This document shows positions 56,427 to 64,000 of a stretch of 64,000 nt of DNA, piece by piece. This stretch comes from Virgibacillus aidingensis (lineage in GTDB: Bacteria > Bacillota > Bacilli > Bacillales > Amphibacillaceae). Numbering within the stretch: position 1 is the first letter of the stretch; each line of letters begins with the position of its first letter. The stretch covers positions 31,941-95,940 of the forward strand of contig NZ_WIXN01000016.1 in assembly GCF_010994035.1 (NCBI RefSeq), read 5' to 3'. The position numbers and the translations under genes were made by a program. The notes under the pieces are model-generated. The model did not search any database. It saw nothing but the letters and a program-made list of their open reading frames with translations, and was not told the DNA's origin.

Positions 56427-57365
56427 CTAATCCTTCACAATTTTGTTAGGTGTCTTTCTTTCTAATGTATTATCTTTTTTGCCGCTTCCTCTTGTTTTAT
56501 CAATATAATTATCGTTTAAATAGATGGAGTACGATCCCTTTGGAATACCTTCCATCTCCTCGATACCTGAAACTAGCTTATTGAAAATATCTTCGTCGGG
56601 CTGTGCGTCATTCTCCTCCATGTAAAATTCTATACCAAAAATCATATACCTGGGTTCGAAAGAATTTTCATTAAAAAATTCTTTTAATTCCTGCTTTGTA
56701 ATATTTGGGTTCTTTTTATATTGGTCGTAAAGATTTTCAAATACTTCTCCAGCAGCAGCAATATGATAATAAGGTGTAGTAAACCCTCTGCCCCCAACAT
56801 TCTCAATTGCTTCAATTGAACCACCTATAACAGGATGTTGTTCAGCAAAACCTTCAAGGTAGTTATCTAATGTTGAAAATTCTTCCTCGAAAGCCATTGC
56901 GTATAACCCACTTTTAATGGCCGTTTCAACCTCACCTTCTCGAGTCCATACAGAATCTGTTTTAATTTCCTCATTCTGAAGATCAATAGGCACAATAGCG
57001 ATGGTATAAAAATGAGGCTCACCAATCGATTCCACAAACACAGTAACCCCATCCATCGCGCTTACAATATTATGTACTTCCACCTCAACGCTATAATTAT
57101 CCAGAAAATACTGCTGGACAGCAGATATTACTGTATCGCGGTTTTCCTCGGCAATTTTTCCGTATTCTTCGTTAGCGTCATAAAGGGTATAACCTTCCCC
57201 TGTATAATCCTGAACCCTTACATAATTTTCTTTTTCATAATCGTCCTGCTGGTTTTCGTTTTCTGTTGTTTCATTGTTATCTGCACCGCTCATGCTCATG
57301 CATCCCCCTAAAAAAATCGGTATCAAAAATATGCATATTAAAAATGATTGCTTTACTTTATTCAC
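56427..57365 (-). CDS. DUF1672 lipoprotein, TilA-like immunity candidate, copy 1
   Basis: A 312-residue lipoprotein: signal FLICIFLIPIFLGGC with the lipid-bearing Cys at 22, an Asn/Glu-rich linker, then a globular domain (VRVQDYTGEGYTLYDANEEYG; VTVFVESIGEPHF). It ends GSGKKDNTLERKTPNKIVKD. It belongs to the DUF1672 family found in staphylococci and bacilli. Directly upstream of the TslA-like gene on the same strand, it is the natural candidate for neutralising the lipase at the outer face of the membrane. Its C-terminal half differs from copies 2 and 3, while the N-terminal half is nearly identical. Confidence 0.85.
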   Translation of the reverse strand: MNKVKQSFLICIFLIPIFLGGCMSMSGADNNETTENENQQDDYEKENYVRVQDYTGEGYTLYDANEEYGKIAEENRDTVISAVQQYFLDNYSVEVEVHNIVSAMDGVTVFVESIGEPHFYTIAIVPIDLQNEEIKTDSVWTREGEVETAIKSGLYAMAFEEEFSTLDNYLEGFAEQHPVIGGSIEAIENVGGRGFTTPYYHIAAAGEVFENLYDQYKKNPNITKQELKEFFNENSFEPRYMIFGIEFYMEENDAQPDEDIFNKLVSGIEEMEGIPKGSYSIYLNDNYIDKTRGSGKKDNTLERKTPNKIVKD

Positions 57366-57412
57366 GCTAACACCTCTTGTGTTAATAAAATTTAAAAAAC
57401 TATGTATCCATC

Positions 57413-57440
57413 AGTATAGGATATGAAGGGACTTTGTAAA
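57413..57440 (-). promoter_or_regulatory. Promoter of lipoprotein copy 1 (repeated before copies 2 and 3)
   Basis: On the minus strand TTTACA (complement of 57435-57440), a 16-bp spacer and TATACT (complement of 57413-57418) lie ~50 bp before the start codon. The same promoter is at 58785-58812 before copy 2 and 60318-60345 before copy 3, inside duplicated leader sequence. Confidence 0.7.
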
Positions 57441-57607
57441 AGGATTTACAGGTAAATTTTCGGAGAAATAAGTAAAAGGATAGATTGTTAGTGAGGTAAT
57501 AGGTAAAAAGAATTAGATTTAATGAAATATAAAGGTCCCTTTAAAAGACTGGTCAGTATGTATCTCTTACTTAATCAAAATATGCTTTTAATTACACTGG
57601 AGGTATT

Positions 57608-57760
57608 CTACCCGGGTAAACGTAAATTGGTGTCAATCCAGTCTTCTTTGGGCTGTTTGCTTCCAACGTAGACGATGGTGAGTTCGGCTGTTTCTACGTT
57701 TTGAACGGTTAGGGCGTCAAGGCCGGTGGGGTGGTCGTAGATGGTGTGAATTACAAGTCT
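57608..57760 (-). pseudogene. Fragment of the TslA-like gene, 1
   Basis: About 150 bp closely match the segment of the intact toxin gene around codons 55-103 (56105-56250), including GGTTAGGGCGTCAAGGCCGG. The frame is not continued: the nucleophile region and all downstream codons are missing. It lies just downstream of lipoprotein copy 2, where a toxin gene would be expected. Confidence 0.8.
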
Positions 57761-57798
57761 CATATGGTTTATTTGTTACAGTCATCTATTTACACCTC

Positions 57799-58737
57799 CT
57801 ATTCCTTTATAATTTTATCTGTTGCCAGTGTTTCTAATGTATTACTTTTCTTGCCGCTTCCTCTTGTTTTATCAATATAATTATCGTGTAAAAAAACTCC
57901 ATAACCTCCGGTAGGTATTCCTTCCATTTCCTCTATGTCTGTTACAATTTGATTAAATATTTCCTCGTCAGGTTCCATGTCTGGATCCTCCATATAAAAA
58001 TCAACCCTTACATTTAAATAACGAGGTTCTATTGGATTCTCTTTAAAAAACTCTTTCAACTTATGTTTTGAAATTTCCGGGTTTTTTTCATATTCCTCAT
58101 AAAGTTTTTTAAATGTATCTCCCGCACTGGAGATAAAATAATAAGAAGTGCTATGTCCATGTGCCTGAACATTTCTAACCACGTCTATAGGCGTCCCTAT
58201 AACATCATACTCTTTCGTAACACCTTCTAAGTAGTCATCCAACTTGGCAAACTCTTCTTCAAAGGCCATAGCATAAAGTCCACTCTTGATTGCAGTTTCA
58301 ACCTCGCCCTCCCTTGACCAAACAGAATCAGTTTTAATTTCTTCATTTTTCAGGTCAATAGGCACAATAGCTATGGTATTAAAATGCGGTTCACCAATCG
58401 ATTCCACAAAAACAGTTACCCCATCCATCGCGCTGACAATATTATGCACTTCCACTTCGGTACTGTAATTATCCAAAAAATATTGCTCCACAGCAGCTAC
58501 CACTGTATCGCGGTTTTCCTCGGCAATTTTTCCGTATTCTTCGTTAGCGTCATAAAGGGTATAACCTTCCCCTGTATAATCCTGGATACTTACATAATTT
58601 TCTTTTTCATAATCATCCTGCTGGTTTTCATTTTCCGTTGTTTGATTGTTATCTGCACCGCTCATGCTCATGCATCCCCCTAAAAAAATCGGTATCAAAA
58701 ATATGCATATTAAAAATAACTGCTTTGCTTTATTCAC
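57799..58737 (-). CDS. DUF1672 lipoprotein, TilA-like immunity candidate, copy 2
   Basis: A 312-residue lipoprotein nearly identical to copy 1 in the signal, lipobox (FLGGC) and first ~160 residues. It diverges in the C-terminal half (VTKEYDVIGTPIDVVRNVQAHGHSTSYYF) before a common ending (GSGKKSNTLETLATDK). It carries its own copy of the promoter/leader. The divergence pattern suggests the C-terminal half decides which toxin variant is bound (inference). Confidence 0.85.
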   Translation of the reverse strand: MNKAKQLFLICIFLIPIFLGGCMSMSGADNNQTTENENQQDDYEKENYVSIQDYTGEGYTLYDANEEYGKIAEENRDTVVAAVEQYFLDNYSTEVEVHNIVSAMDGVTVFVESIGEPHFNTIAIVPIDLKNEEIKTDSVWSREGEVETAIKSGLYAMAFEEEFAKLDDYLEGVTKEYDVIGTPIDVVRNVQAHGHSTSYYFISSAGDTFKKLYEEYEKNPEISKHKLKEFFKENPIEPRYLNVRVDFYMEDPDMEPDEEIFNQIVTDIEEMEGIPTGGYGVFLHDNYIDKTRGSGKKSNTLETLATDKIIKE

Positions 58738-58978
58738 GCTAACACCTCTTGTGTTAATAAAATTTAAAAAACTATGTATCCATCAGTATAGGATATGAAG
58801 GGACTTTGTAAAAGGATTTACAGGTAAATTTTCGGAGAAATAAGTAAAAGGATAGATTGTTAGTGAGGTAATAGGTAAAAAGAATTAGATTTAATGAAGT
58901 ATAAAGGTACCTTTAAAAGACTGCTCAGTATGTATCTCTTAATTAATCAAAGTATGTTTCTAATTACACTGGAGATAT

Positions 58979-59230
58979 TCTGCTCGGTAAACGAAGATTG
59001 GTGTCGATCTGGTCTTTTTTGGGTTGATTGCTGCCTACGTAGACGAGTGAGTTCGTCTGTTTCTAAGTTTTGAACGGTTAGGGCGTCAAGGCCGGTGTGG
59101 TGGTCGTAGATGGTGTCAACCACATCAAAATGTTTATTATCTACTTCTATAAAAGACCCTACTTCAAGTTTATTGTAGGCATGATGCCCGGCTAATTCAA
59201 CTAAGTCTGGGTCTTGAATTGGGGTAGTGT
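58979..59230 (-). pseudogene. Fragment of the TslA-like gene, 2
   Basis: About 250 bp match the intact toxin gene from around codon 25 to codon 105 with more substitutions than fragment 1 and small deletions (GACGAGTGAG for GACGATGGTGAG). It is frameshifted and lacks the active-site serine region. It lies downstream of lipoprotein copy 3. Confidence 0.75.
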
Positions 59231-59341
59231 CTATTTTTTAACAGTATTTTCTATGTGATTTTCCTGGCTATTAATATTTTTACCTTTTAAACTATTTGTG
59301 GAATAAGATGTCTTCTGTCGAATAACCATCAATGTAACCTC

Positions 59342-60275
59342 CTAATCTTTCATAATTTTATCTGGTGCTTTTCTTTCTAAAGTACTCTCTTTCTTGCCAC
59401 TTCCTCTTGTCTTATCAATGTAATTATCATTTAAAAAGATTGAATATCCTCCGGCAGGAATACCTTTCATTTCTTCAATGTCAGTGACAATTTGATTAAA
59501 TATCTCTTCATCCGGTTTTGTTACGCTGTTTTCCATGTAAAATTCAATATTCATGTTTAGATAACGAGGGTCTATTGGGTTCTCTTCAAAGAATCTTTCT
59601 AGCTCTTCTTTTGTTATTTGTGGATTTACCAAATATTTTGCCAATACTTCTCTGAACACGTTACCTGCAGCAGAAATAAAATAATATGGTGTACTGTGTC
59701 CATGTGCCTGAACCTTTCTGACTACTTCTAACGGAGTTCCTATAACTGAATATTCCTGTGTTATTTCTTCCAGATAAGTATCCAGTTTTGTAAATTCTTC
59801 TTCAAAGGCCATGGCGTATAGTCCACCCTGAATGGCAAACTCAACCTCTCCATCCCGGGACCAAACAGAATCAGTTTTAATTTCTTCATTTTTCAGGTCA
59901 ATAGGCACAATAGCTATGGTATTAAAATGCGGTTCACCAATCGATTCCACAAAAACAGTAACCCCATCCATCGCGCTGACAATATTATGTACTTCCACTT
60001 CAGCACTGTAATTATCCAAAAAATACTTCTTAACAGCGGCTACTACTGTATCGCGGTTTTTCCTCGGCAATTTTTCCGTATTCTTTGTTAGCGTCATAAA
60101 GAGTGTAACCTTCCCCTGTATAATCCTGGATACTCACATAATTTTCTTTTTCATAATCGTTCTGCTGGTTTTCGTTTTCTGTTGTTTCATTGTTATCTGC
60201 ACCGCTCATACATCCCCCTAAAAAAATCGGTAACAAAAATATATATGTTAAAAATGATCGCTTTGCTTTATTCAC
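59342..60275 (-). pseudogene. DUF1672 lipoprotein, TilA-like, copy 3, frameshifted
   Basis: The lipoprotein signal (FLGGC) and first ~72 residues are encoded from 60275 in one frame; the rest (DTVVAAVKKYFLDNYS to the end) is in another. At 60057-60061 a run of five T replaces the four T of copies 1 and 2, a one-base insertion that breaks the frame within EEN-RD. Otherwise the copy is complete and well conserved, so the change is recent, reversible by slippage, or a sequencing error. Its C-terminal half resembles copy 2 (VIGTPLEVVRKVQAHGHST). Confidence 0.85.
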
Positions 60276-60394
60276 GCTAACACCTCTGTGTTAATAAAAT
60301 TTAGATAACTATCCATTAGTATAGGATATGAAGAGACTTTGTAAAAGGAATTTTTAGTAATTTCTTTGCCTATTTGGAAAAATGGGAAATAAGA

Positions 60395-60417
60395 TGATAA
60401 TCATAAAATGATTATCA
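60395..60417. promoter_or_regulatory. Fur-box-like palindrome
   Basis: TGATAATCAT-AAA-ATGATTATCA is a perfect 10-bp inverted repeat built from the TGATAAT/ATTATCA half-sites used by Fur-type regulators. It lies in the 540-bp gap 60276-60819, which otherwise has only the copy-3 leader, GTTCGT...ACGAAC near 60430-60456 and no gene. No iron-related gene follows directly. Confidence 0.5.
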
Positions 60418-60819
60418 AGGTATGAAGTGTTCGTACTTTATTAAAACCGTATGGACGAACTTCTATTAGAGAAGGAAGCTGCGGAAAAAGATCACAATGC
60501 ATTTTACTGTGGATGAAACTATCGAATTAAAAGAAATGGAGTGTTTACTGTAATTCCATCTGGGTGTCAAAAATTTAAATACCATGGTAAATTCCATTTT
60601 AATTTATGGTCATAATATTTGCATGAAAATCAATTTCGTAACATGCAATTCAGAAAACTTTCTCCTCACTATTTCCAGAAATAGAAAAACTACTAGCCAA
60701 TATCAATTTTTATGTACATTTTATAAGGAGAAATTTACTTTTGCAGTTTTGCTTATCAAAAACGAAGCCTATATGATGATAAAAGCAAATTTATAAAAAT
60801 AAGGGGATGTGATAAAATA

Positions 60820-61860
60820 ATGTTAACAGCAGTAAAAGAAAATGACAGCAGTTACGAGGAAAAAACCACGGATTACGATGGCCTTTGGAAAGACTTGATT
60901 GAAGAACTTTTCCGTGAATTTATGCAATATTTTGCACCGGATCTCTACCCGGAAATTAACTTTGAAAAGGGCGTAACCTCTGTCGATAAGGAACTGCACC
61001 AGCTATCCATTAACAGCAAAAAAGGGAGAAAGTATCCGGATAAAGTAGTAAAAGCAGCAATGAAAAATGGCGGAGAAAAATATATTCTTGTGCACATCGA
61101 AGTACAGGCTATCGGAAAAGAAGAATTTGCAAAGCGAATGTTCAAGTATTTCTATAGAGTGTATGACAAGTATAGTGATTTCGACATATACGCCATTGCA
61201 CTTTTAACTGATGCAAAACATAAAAATCATGCGGATAAGTTTAATTATTCTTTTTACGGTACAGCATTAACCTACAAATACAACACATTTAAATTTCATG
61301 AAAAAGACATGGGGGAGCTAAAACAATCGTCCAATCCATTTTCGATAGCTGTTCTGGCAGGTATATATGCCAGTAAATCTGCCGGTAAATCGGAAAATGA
61401 AAAGGGAAAACGCTATAACTTCAAAAAAGAACTTGTTAATTTGGCATATGAAAAATATGACCAACACGAAACCTACCTTTCTGCTTTATTATACTTCATC
61501 GATTTTATACTGAAAATACCACCGGAATGGAATGAAAAACTTTACGAATCACTACCCTTAGCGTTAAAAAAGAAGGAGGAGGGAAACCTCATGGGAATGG
61601 AAAAGTTAAAAGACACCCCGACATTTGGCAGGTTGTATAGAGATTGGAAAGCGGAGGGAGTTGAAGAAGGCAAAAGAGAAGGCAAAAGAGAAGGTAAAAA
61701 AGAAGGCATAAAAGAAGGTAGAAGAGAAGGCAAGATAGAAGCTGAAAAAAATCTTGCACGCAAGTTGCTTGAGAGGAATTTTTCAGATGAAGAAATATCC
61801 CAATTAACCGAGCTGAAGATTGAAGAAGTAAAAAGGCTCAGGGAATCGTTAGACAATTAA
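60820..61860 (+). CDS. Rpn/PD-(D/E)XK family nuclease (transposase-like)
   Basis: A 346-residue protein of the Rpn/YhgA-like family, cytosolic nucleases related to PD-(D/E)XK enzymes and linked to recombination. Visible are the early domain TDYDGLWKDLIEELF, a KYPDKVV segment and LVHIEVQAIG, whose Glu-x-Gln is the family's catalytic strand, then FAKRMFKYFYRVYDKY. The C-terminal tail (about 280-305) is a run of EGKREGK-type repeats followed by a helical end. AAGGGGATGTG precedes the ATG. Function in the host is unknown; Rpn genes are commonly scattered and variable. Confidence 0.85.
   Translation: MLTAVKENDSSYEEKTTDYDGLWKDLIEELFREFMQYFAPDLYPEINFEKGVTSVDKELHQLSINSKKGRKYPDKVVKAAMKNGGEKYILVHIEVQAIGKEEFAKRMFKYFYRVYDKYSDFDIYAIALLTDAKHKNHADKFNYSFYGTALTYKYNTFKFHEKDMGELKQSSNPFSIAVLAGIYASKSAGKSENEKGKRYNFKKELVNLAYEKYDQHETYLSALLYFIDFILKIPPEWNEKLYESLPLALKKKEEGNLMGMEKLKDTPTFGRLYRDWKAEGVEEGKREGKREGKKEGIKEGRREGKIEAEKNLARKLLERNFSDEEISQLTELKIEEVKRLRESLDN
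61667..61740 (+). repeat. 12-bp tandem repeats in the Rpn gene tail
   Basis: About six imperfect copies of GAAGGCAAAAGA encode the EGKR/EGKK repeats of the Rpn-type protein. The copy number is likely to vary between strains without breaking the frame. Confidence 0.75.
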
Positions 61861-62094
61861 TGTGAGAAAGAAATGAGCAGAATGTTTGTTCTGTTCTTAC
61901 AATATAATAAAACTGAACTCATTTACTTAGCCACCGGGAGATCTTCCTACCAAAGCAGGGAACAGGGGAAAGTGGAGGAGCAAACCAGAACATTTCAATT
62001 TAGCTTCAAGCAAGAGAGGCTGGCCCACCTATGCCACAAGCCGGCACGCTACATGAATTCACGCAGCAATTTTATCATAAAATCAACAAAATAG

Positions 62095-62158
62095 TAGTTA
62101 CTGCATAAAGCGGATGGGTGGCTGGTATGCCTTGTAAGAAAAGGGTTGTTAGAATGGG
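62095..62158 (+). repeat. Direct repeat L flanking the hydroxylase gene
   Basis: About 64 bp beginning TAGTTACTGCATAAAGCGGA match 63871-63932 with scattered changes. It lies in the 468-bp gap 61861-62328, which has no gene. Confidence 0.7.
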
Positions 62159-62247
62159 ACTTATAATCGAATGTTAAGAGGTGTAATAGCCCATTCTAAA
62201 ACCGAACTTACCTAAAATTGCCGTTGAAAAACTACCCTGACCTGTTT

Positions 62248-62331
62248 TGTAACAGGAGAACCGTCCCGGTGATTAGCGTCTTAGAATTTCATCCCCTCCA
62301 TTTTGCAACAAAAGAAACTCCCCGTGTTTCA
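62248..62331 (+). repeat. Two direct copies of the dispersed TGCAACAGGAGAACCGTCCC-type unit
   Basis: TGTAACAGGAGAACCGTCCC (62248) and TGCAACAAAAGAAACTCCCC (62304) continue to CGGTG and GTGTTTCA. They are the same unit found as an inverted pair at 2746-2816. The second copy supplies the stop codon of the hydroxylase gene on the minus strand (62329-62331). Confidence 0.65.
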
Positions 62332-63642
62332 ACCCATTCTAAATTGCTGGAAGATGGTGTTTCTTCTGTTTGGGTATACTTCCCGTTCGGCAAGGAAGTT
62401 GATAATTTGTATGTTCCTTTGGACAGATAAGCCAAGGTTGGTGGCTGCTGTGCCATGGGAATGTTCCAGGTTGGTCAGGGTGAAAAAGTAATGATCGCGC
62501 TCTGCCTGATCGTGAAAAATGAGCCGATAATCTCTGGTAACTTTGTAACGTTTATCATCTTCCCATTCAATATCATGCTGAAAACGCTCATAGAACCAAT
62601 CGGGAATATTGGGCTTATAGCCTGTTGCCAGAATCACCTTATTTGTTTCATACTCAAAGGAATTTTCCACCTGCCATTGCCGGCAATGAATCACATACTT
62701 ATCCTGATTTTTACTAAGGTGCTGCACTTCAGTATTCGGCTGGATCATGACCGGCTGCTCCTTTTGCCCGATTGTTTTATGATACAGTGTTTCGTACAAG
62801 TCCCTTAATGTATCCGGATTAATCCCTTTTCTCAGTGCTCCCAGGGTATCCAGCGTCTCATTCCGCTCTTTGAAACTCAAAGCATGAAAGTAATCCACGA
62901 AATCGGGGGAGAAAAACTCCAGGCCAAATTCTCCCTTCTCCAGCTCGAACAGTCCGCTGGAGCGGCTGAATAATGCCAGTTGAAATTCTTTATTTTCCTG
63001 CTCCTTCAACAAATCAAGAAGCACCTCAATGGCACTCTGGCCGGAACCTACTATCGCTATATTGGGGGATTGCACCAGGTTTTCCTTTTCGTACATATAA
63101 CGGCTCGTATGTAACACATCAGCTTCCGGAAGTCCTGTCATTGTACTCGGGACGAGCGGCTCGCTGCCCGTTCCCATAACAACATGTTTCGTGAAATAGG
63201 AAGTCTCGTTTTTTGTTGAAGTATTTTTTACCACCACCTCATAATGCGGGTTGGAAGCATCTTTATGGTCAATCACATCCACGACTTCATAACCAAAATG
63301 CAGCCCCTCCAGCTGGGCCGCTGTCCATTGCAGATAATCGTTATATTCCTGGCGCGGAATCATCGACTTGCTGGAAATATAAAACTCATACAGGCGGTTT
63401 TGTTCATGTAAATAGTTAACATAGGAGAACCTGCTCGTCGGATCGGCAAACGTGACAAGATCCGCCAAAAAGGGAATCGTCAGCACTGTCCCTTCAATCA
63501 GCATGCCGGGGTGCCATTCAAATTTTGGATTCTCATCAAAAAATACGGCATCCAGTTCCGGCGTATCTTCCAACAGGGCTGCCAATCCAAGGTTAAAAGG
63601 CCCGATGCCGATGCCAATTATATCGTGCAATTTATCTGTCAT
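62329..63642 (-). CDS. Siderophore-type L-lysine/L-ornithine N-hydroxylase
   Basis: A 437-residue flavin monooxygenase of the IucD/SidA/PvdA family, which hydroxylates the side-chain amine of lysine or ornithine for hydroxamate siderophores. Seen: FAD motif GIGIGPFNLGLAALLED near the start, FLADLVTFADPTSRFSYVNYL, NADPH motif AIVGSGQSAIEVLLDLL, and the family ATGY (ILATGYKPN). The frame opens at 63669, but GAGGGAAGTGG nine residues later marks the ATG at 63642. It is a stand-alone gene: no siderophore synthetase or transporter is visible. Lysine against ornithine cannot be decided by eye. Confidence 0.9.
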   Translation of the reverse strand: MTDKLHDIIGIGIGPFNLGLAALLEDTPELDAVFFDENPKFEWHPGMLIEGTVLTIPFLADLVTFADPTSRFSYVNYLHEQNRLYEFYISSKSMIPRQEYNDYLQWTAAQLEGLHFGYEVVDVIDHKDASNPHYEVVVKNTSTKNETSYFTKHVVMGTGSEPLVPSTMTGLPEADVLHTSRYMYEKENLVQSPNIAIVGSGQSAIEVLLDLLKEQENKEFQLALFSRSSGLFELEKGEFGLEFFSPDFVDYFHALSFKERNETLDTLGALRKGINPDTLRDLYETLYHKTIGQKEQPVMIQPNTEVQHLSKNQDKYVIHCRQWQVENSFEYETNKVILATGYKPNIPDWFYERFQHDIEWEDDKRYKVTRDYRLIFHDQAERDHYFFTLTNLEHSHGTAATNLGLSVQRNIQIINFLAEREVYPNRRNTIFQQFRMG

Positions 63643-63870
63643 TATTCCACTTCCCTCGTAAAAATGCATTTTTGCTTAATGTACCCTTTTTTGCCGGGTA
63701 TTATGCTTTAGGAAAGTGTGCTGGTTTCTGTGCTTACAGAGGAATCAGTGCTGTTATTGCAGATTGTCATGATCTTATAATAAAAAGAGATGAGAAATTT
63801 GATAAAGATGATTAAATATATTCTAATTTGAAATAGCTTTAATATCAGAGGATTGGTAAAATAATAGGCA

Positions 63871-63932
63871 TAGTAACTGCATAAAGCGGATGGGCGGTTG
63901 GCACACCCTGAAAAAAGGGAGTGTTAAAATGG
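63871..63932 (+). repeat. Direct repeat R flanking the hydroxylase gene
   Basis: TAGTAACTGCATAAAGCGGA and the following ~40 bp match the copy at 62095-62158. The rest of 63643-64000 is AT-rich and contains no gene I can support. Confidence 0.7.
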
Positions 63933-64000
63933 TGGATAAAATCCATATAATTGTGTAAAAGAAAAAATTAGGTCATCTTTCAGACCCATGTTAAAATATT

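Noticed and set aside
54295..60275. Prophage or phage-lysis module
   Set aside because: No integrase, capsid, tail, holin or lysin genes; the lipase-helical protein with lipoproteins fits a toxin-immunity locus better.
60820..61860. Intact insertion sequence
   Set aside because: The Rpn-type gene has no terminal inverted repeats or target duplications around it, and the family is not a classical IS transposase.

Overview
The window looks like the chromosome of a low-to-moderate GC, Gram-positive, endospore-former-type bacterium of the Bacillaceae, probably a salt-tolerant genus related to Virgibacillus, Oceanobacillus, Lentibacillus or Gracilibacillus. The grounds are strong AGGAGG ribosome sites, frequent TTG starts, Bacillus-type CcpA (cre) sites, secreted proteins very rich in Asp/Glu, a LysM/NlpC-P60 wall hydrolase and DUF1672-type lipoproteins. 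Genus-level placement is inference.

About 50 kb (1-50,600) is one locus for taking apart host-type O-glycans (mucin and related glycoconjugates). It opens with the 3' part of a GH2 beta-galactosidase-like enzyme, a YjbQ gene, and a GntR regulator followed by a complete GalNAc/galactosamine operon: agaS, a mannose-family PTS (IIB, IIC, IID, IIA), agaA deacetylase, tagatose-6-P kinase and tagatose-1,6-bisphosphate aldolase. A minus-strand araC-galE-galT group follows. It is divergent from an ABC importer (binding protein, two permeases, a 57-residue membrane peptide), a ROK sugar kinase and a GH112 galacto-/lacto-N-biose phosphorylase. Next come a GH33 sialidase and a GH123 beta-GalNAc-ase-like enzyme on the minus strand. 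On the plus strand are a GH31 enzyme of the alpha-GalNAc-ase type, a second GntR regulator, and a long run: GH101 endo-alpha-GalNAc-ase, a camelysin/TasA-like fibre protein, GH20, GH84, a SurA/PrsA-like foldase and a right-handed beta-helix enzyme that may be a GH136 lacto-N-biosidase.

The parts fit one scheme. Secreted glycosidases trim sialic acid, HexNAc and Gal and release Gal-beta-1,3-GalNAc (GH101) or possibly lacto-N-biose (GH136-like). The ABC importer takes up the disaccharide and GH112 splits it to Gal-1-P plus HexNAc. GalT/GalE handle Gal-1-P. Free GalNAc enters through the PTS and goes via AgaA, AgaS, kinase and aldolase to triose phosphates; the ROK kinase may feed cytosolic GalNAc into the same route. 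All eight large secreted enzymes, on both strands, end in the same ~80-residue helical module (it resembles the domain I know as FIMAH). GntR-type operators recur at three promoters, and an AraC-box/cre arrangement recurs at two promoters, with a weaker cre-less copy at a third place.

From 50.6 kb the content changes: a LysM/NlpC-P60 endopeptidase, an SDR oxidoreductase, a second notable system at 54.3-60.3 kb, an Rpn-type nuclease gene, and an isolated siderophore-type amino-acid N-hydroxylase between direct repeats. The second system is a lipase-helical protein of the TslA type (a type VII secreted lipase toxin with reversed domain order). It is preceded by three tandem DUF1672 lipoproteins (TilA-like immunity candidates, one frameshifted), with decayed 5' fragments of the toxin gene between them. 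No tRNA, rRNA, CRISPR array or intact insertion sequence was seen.
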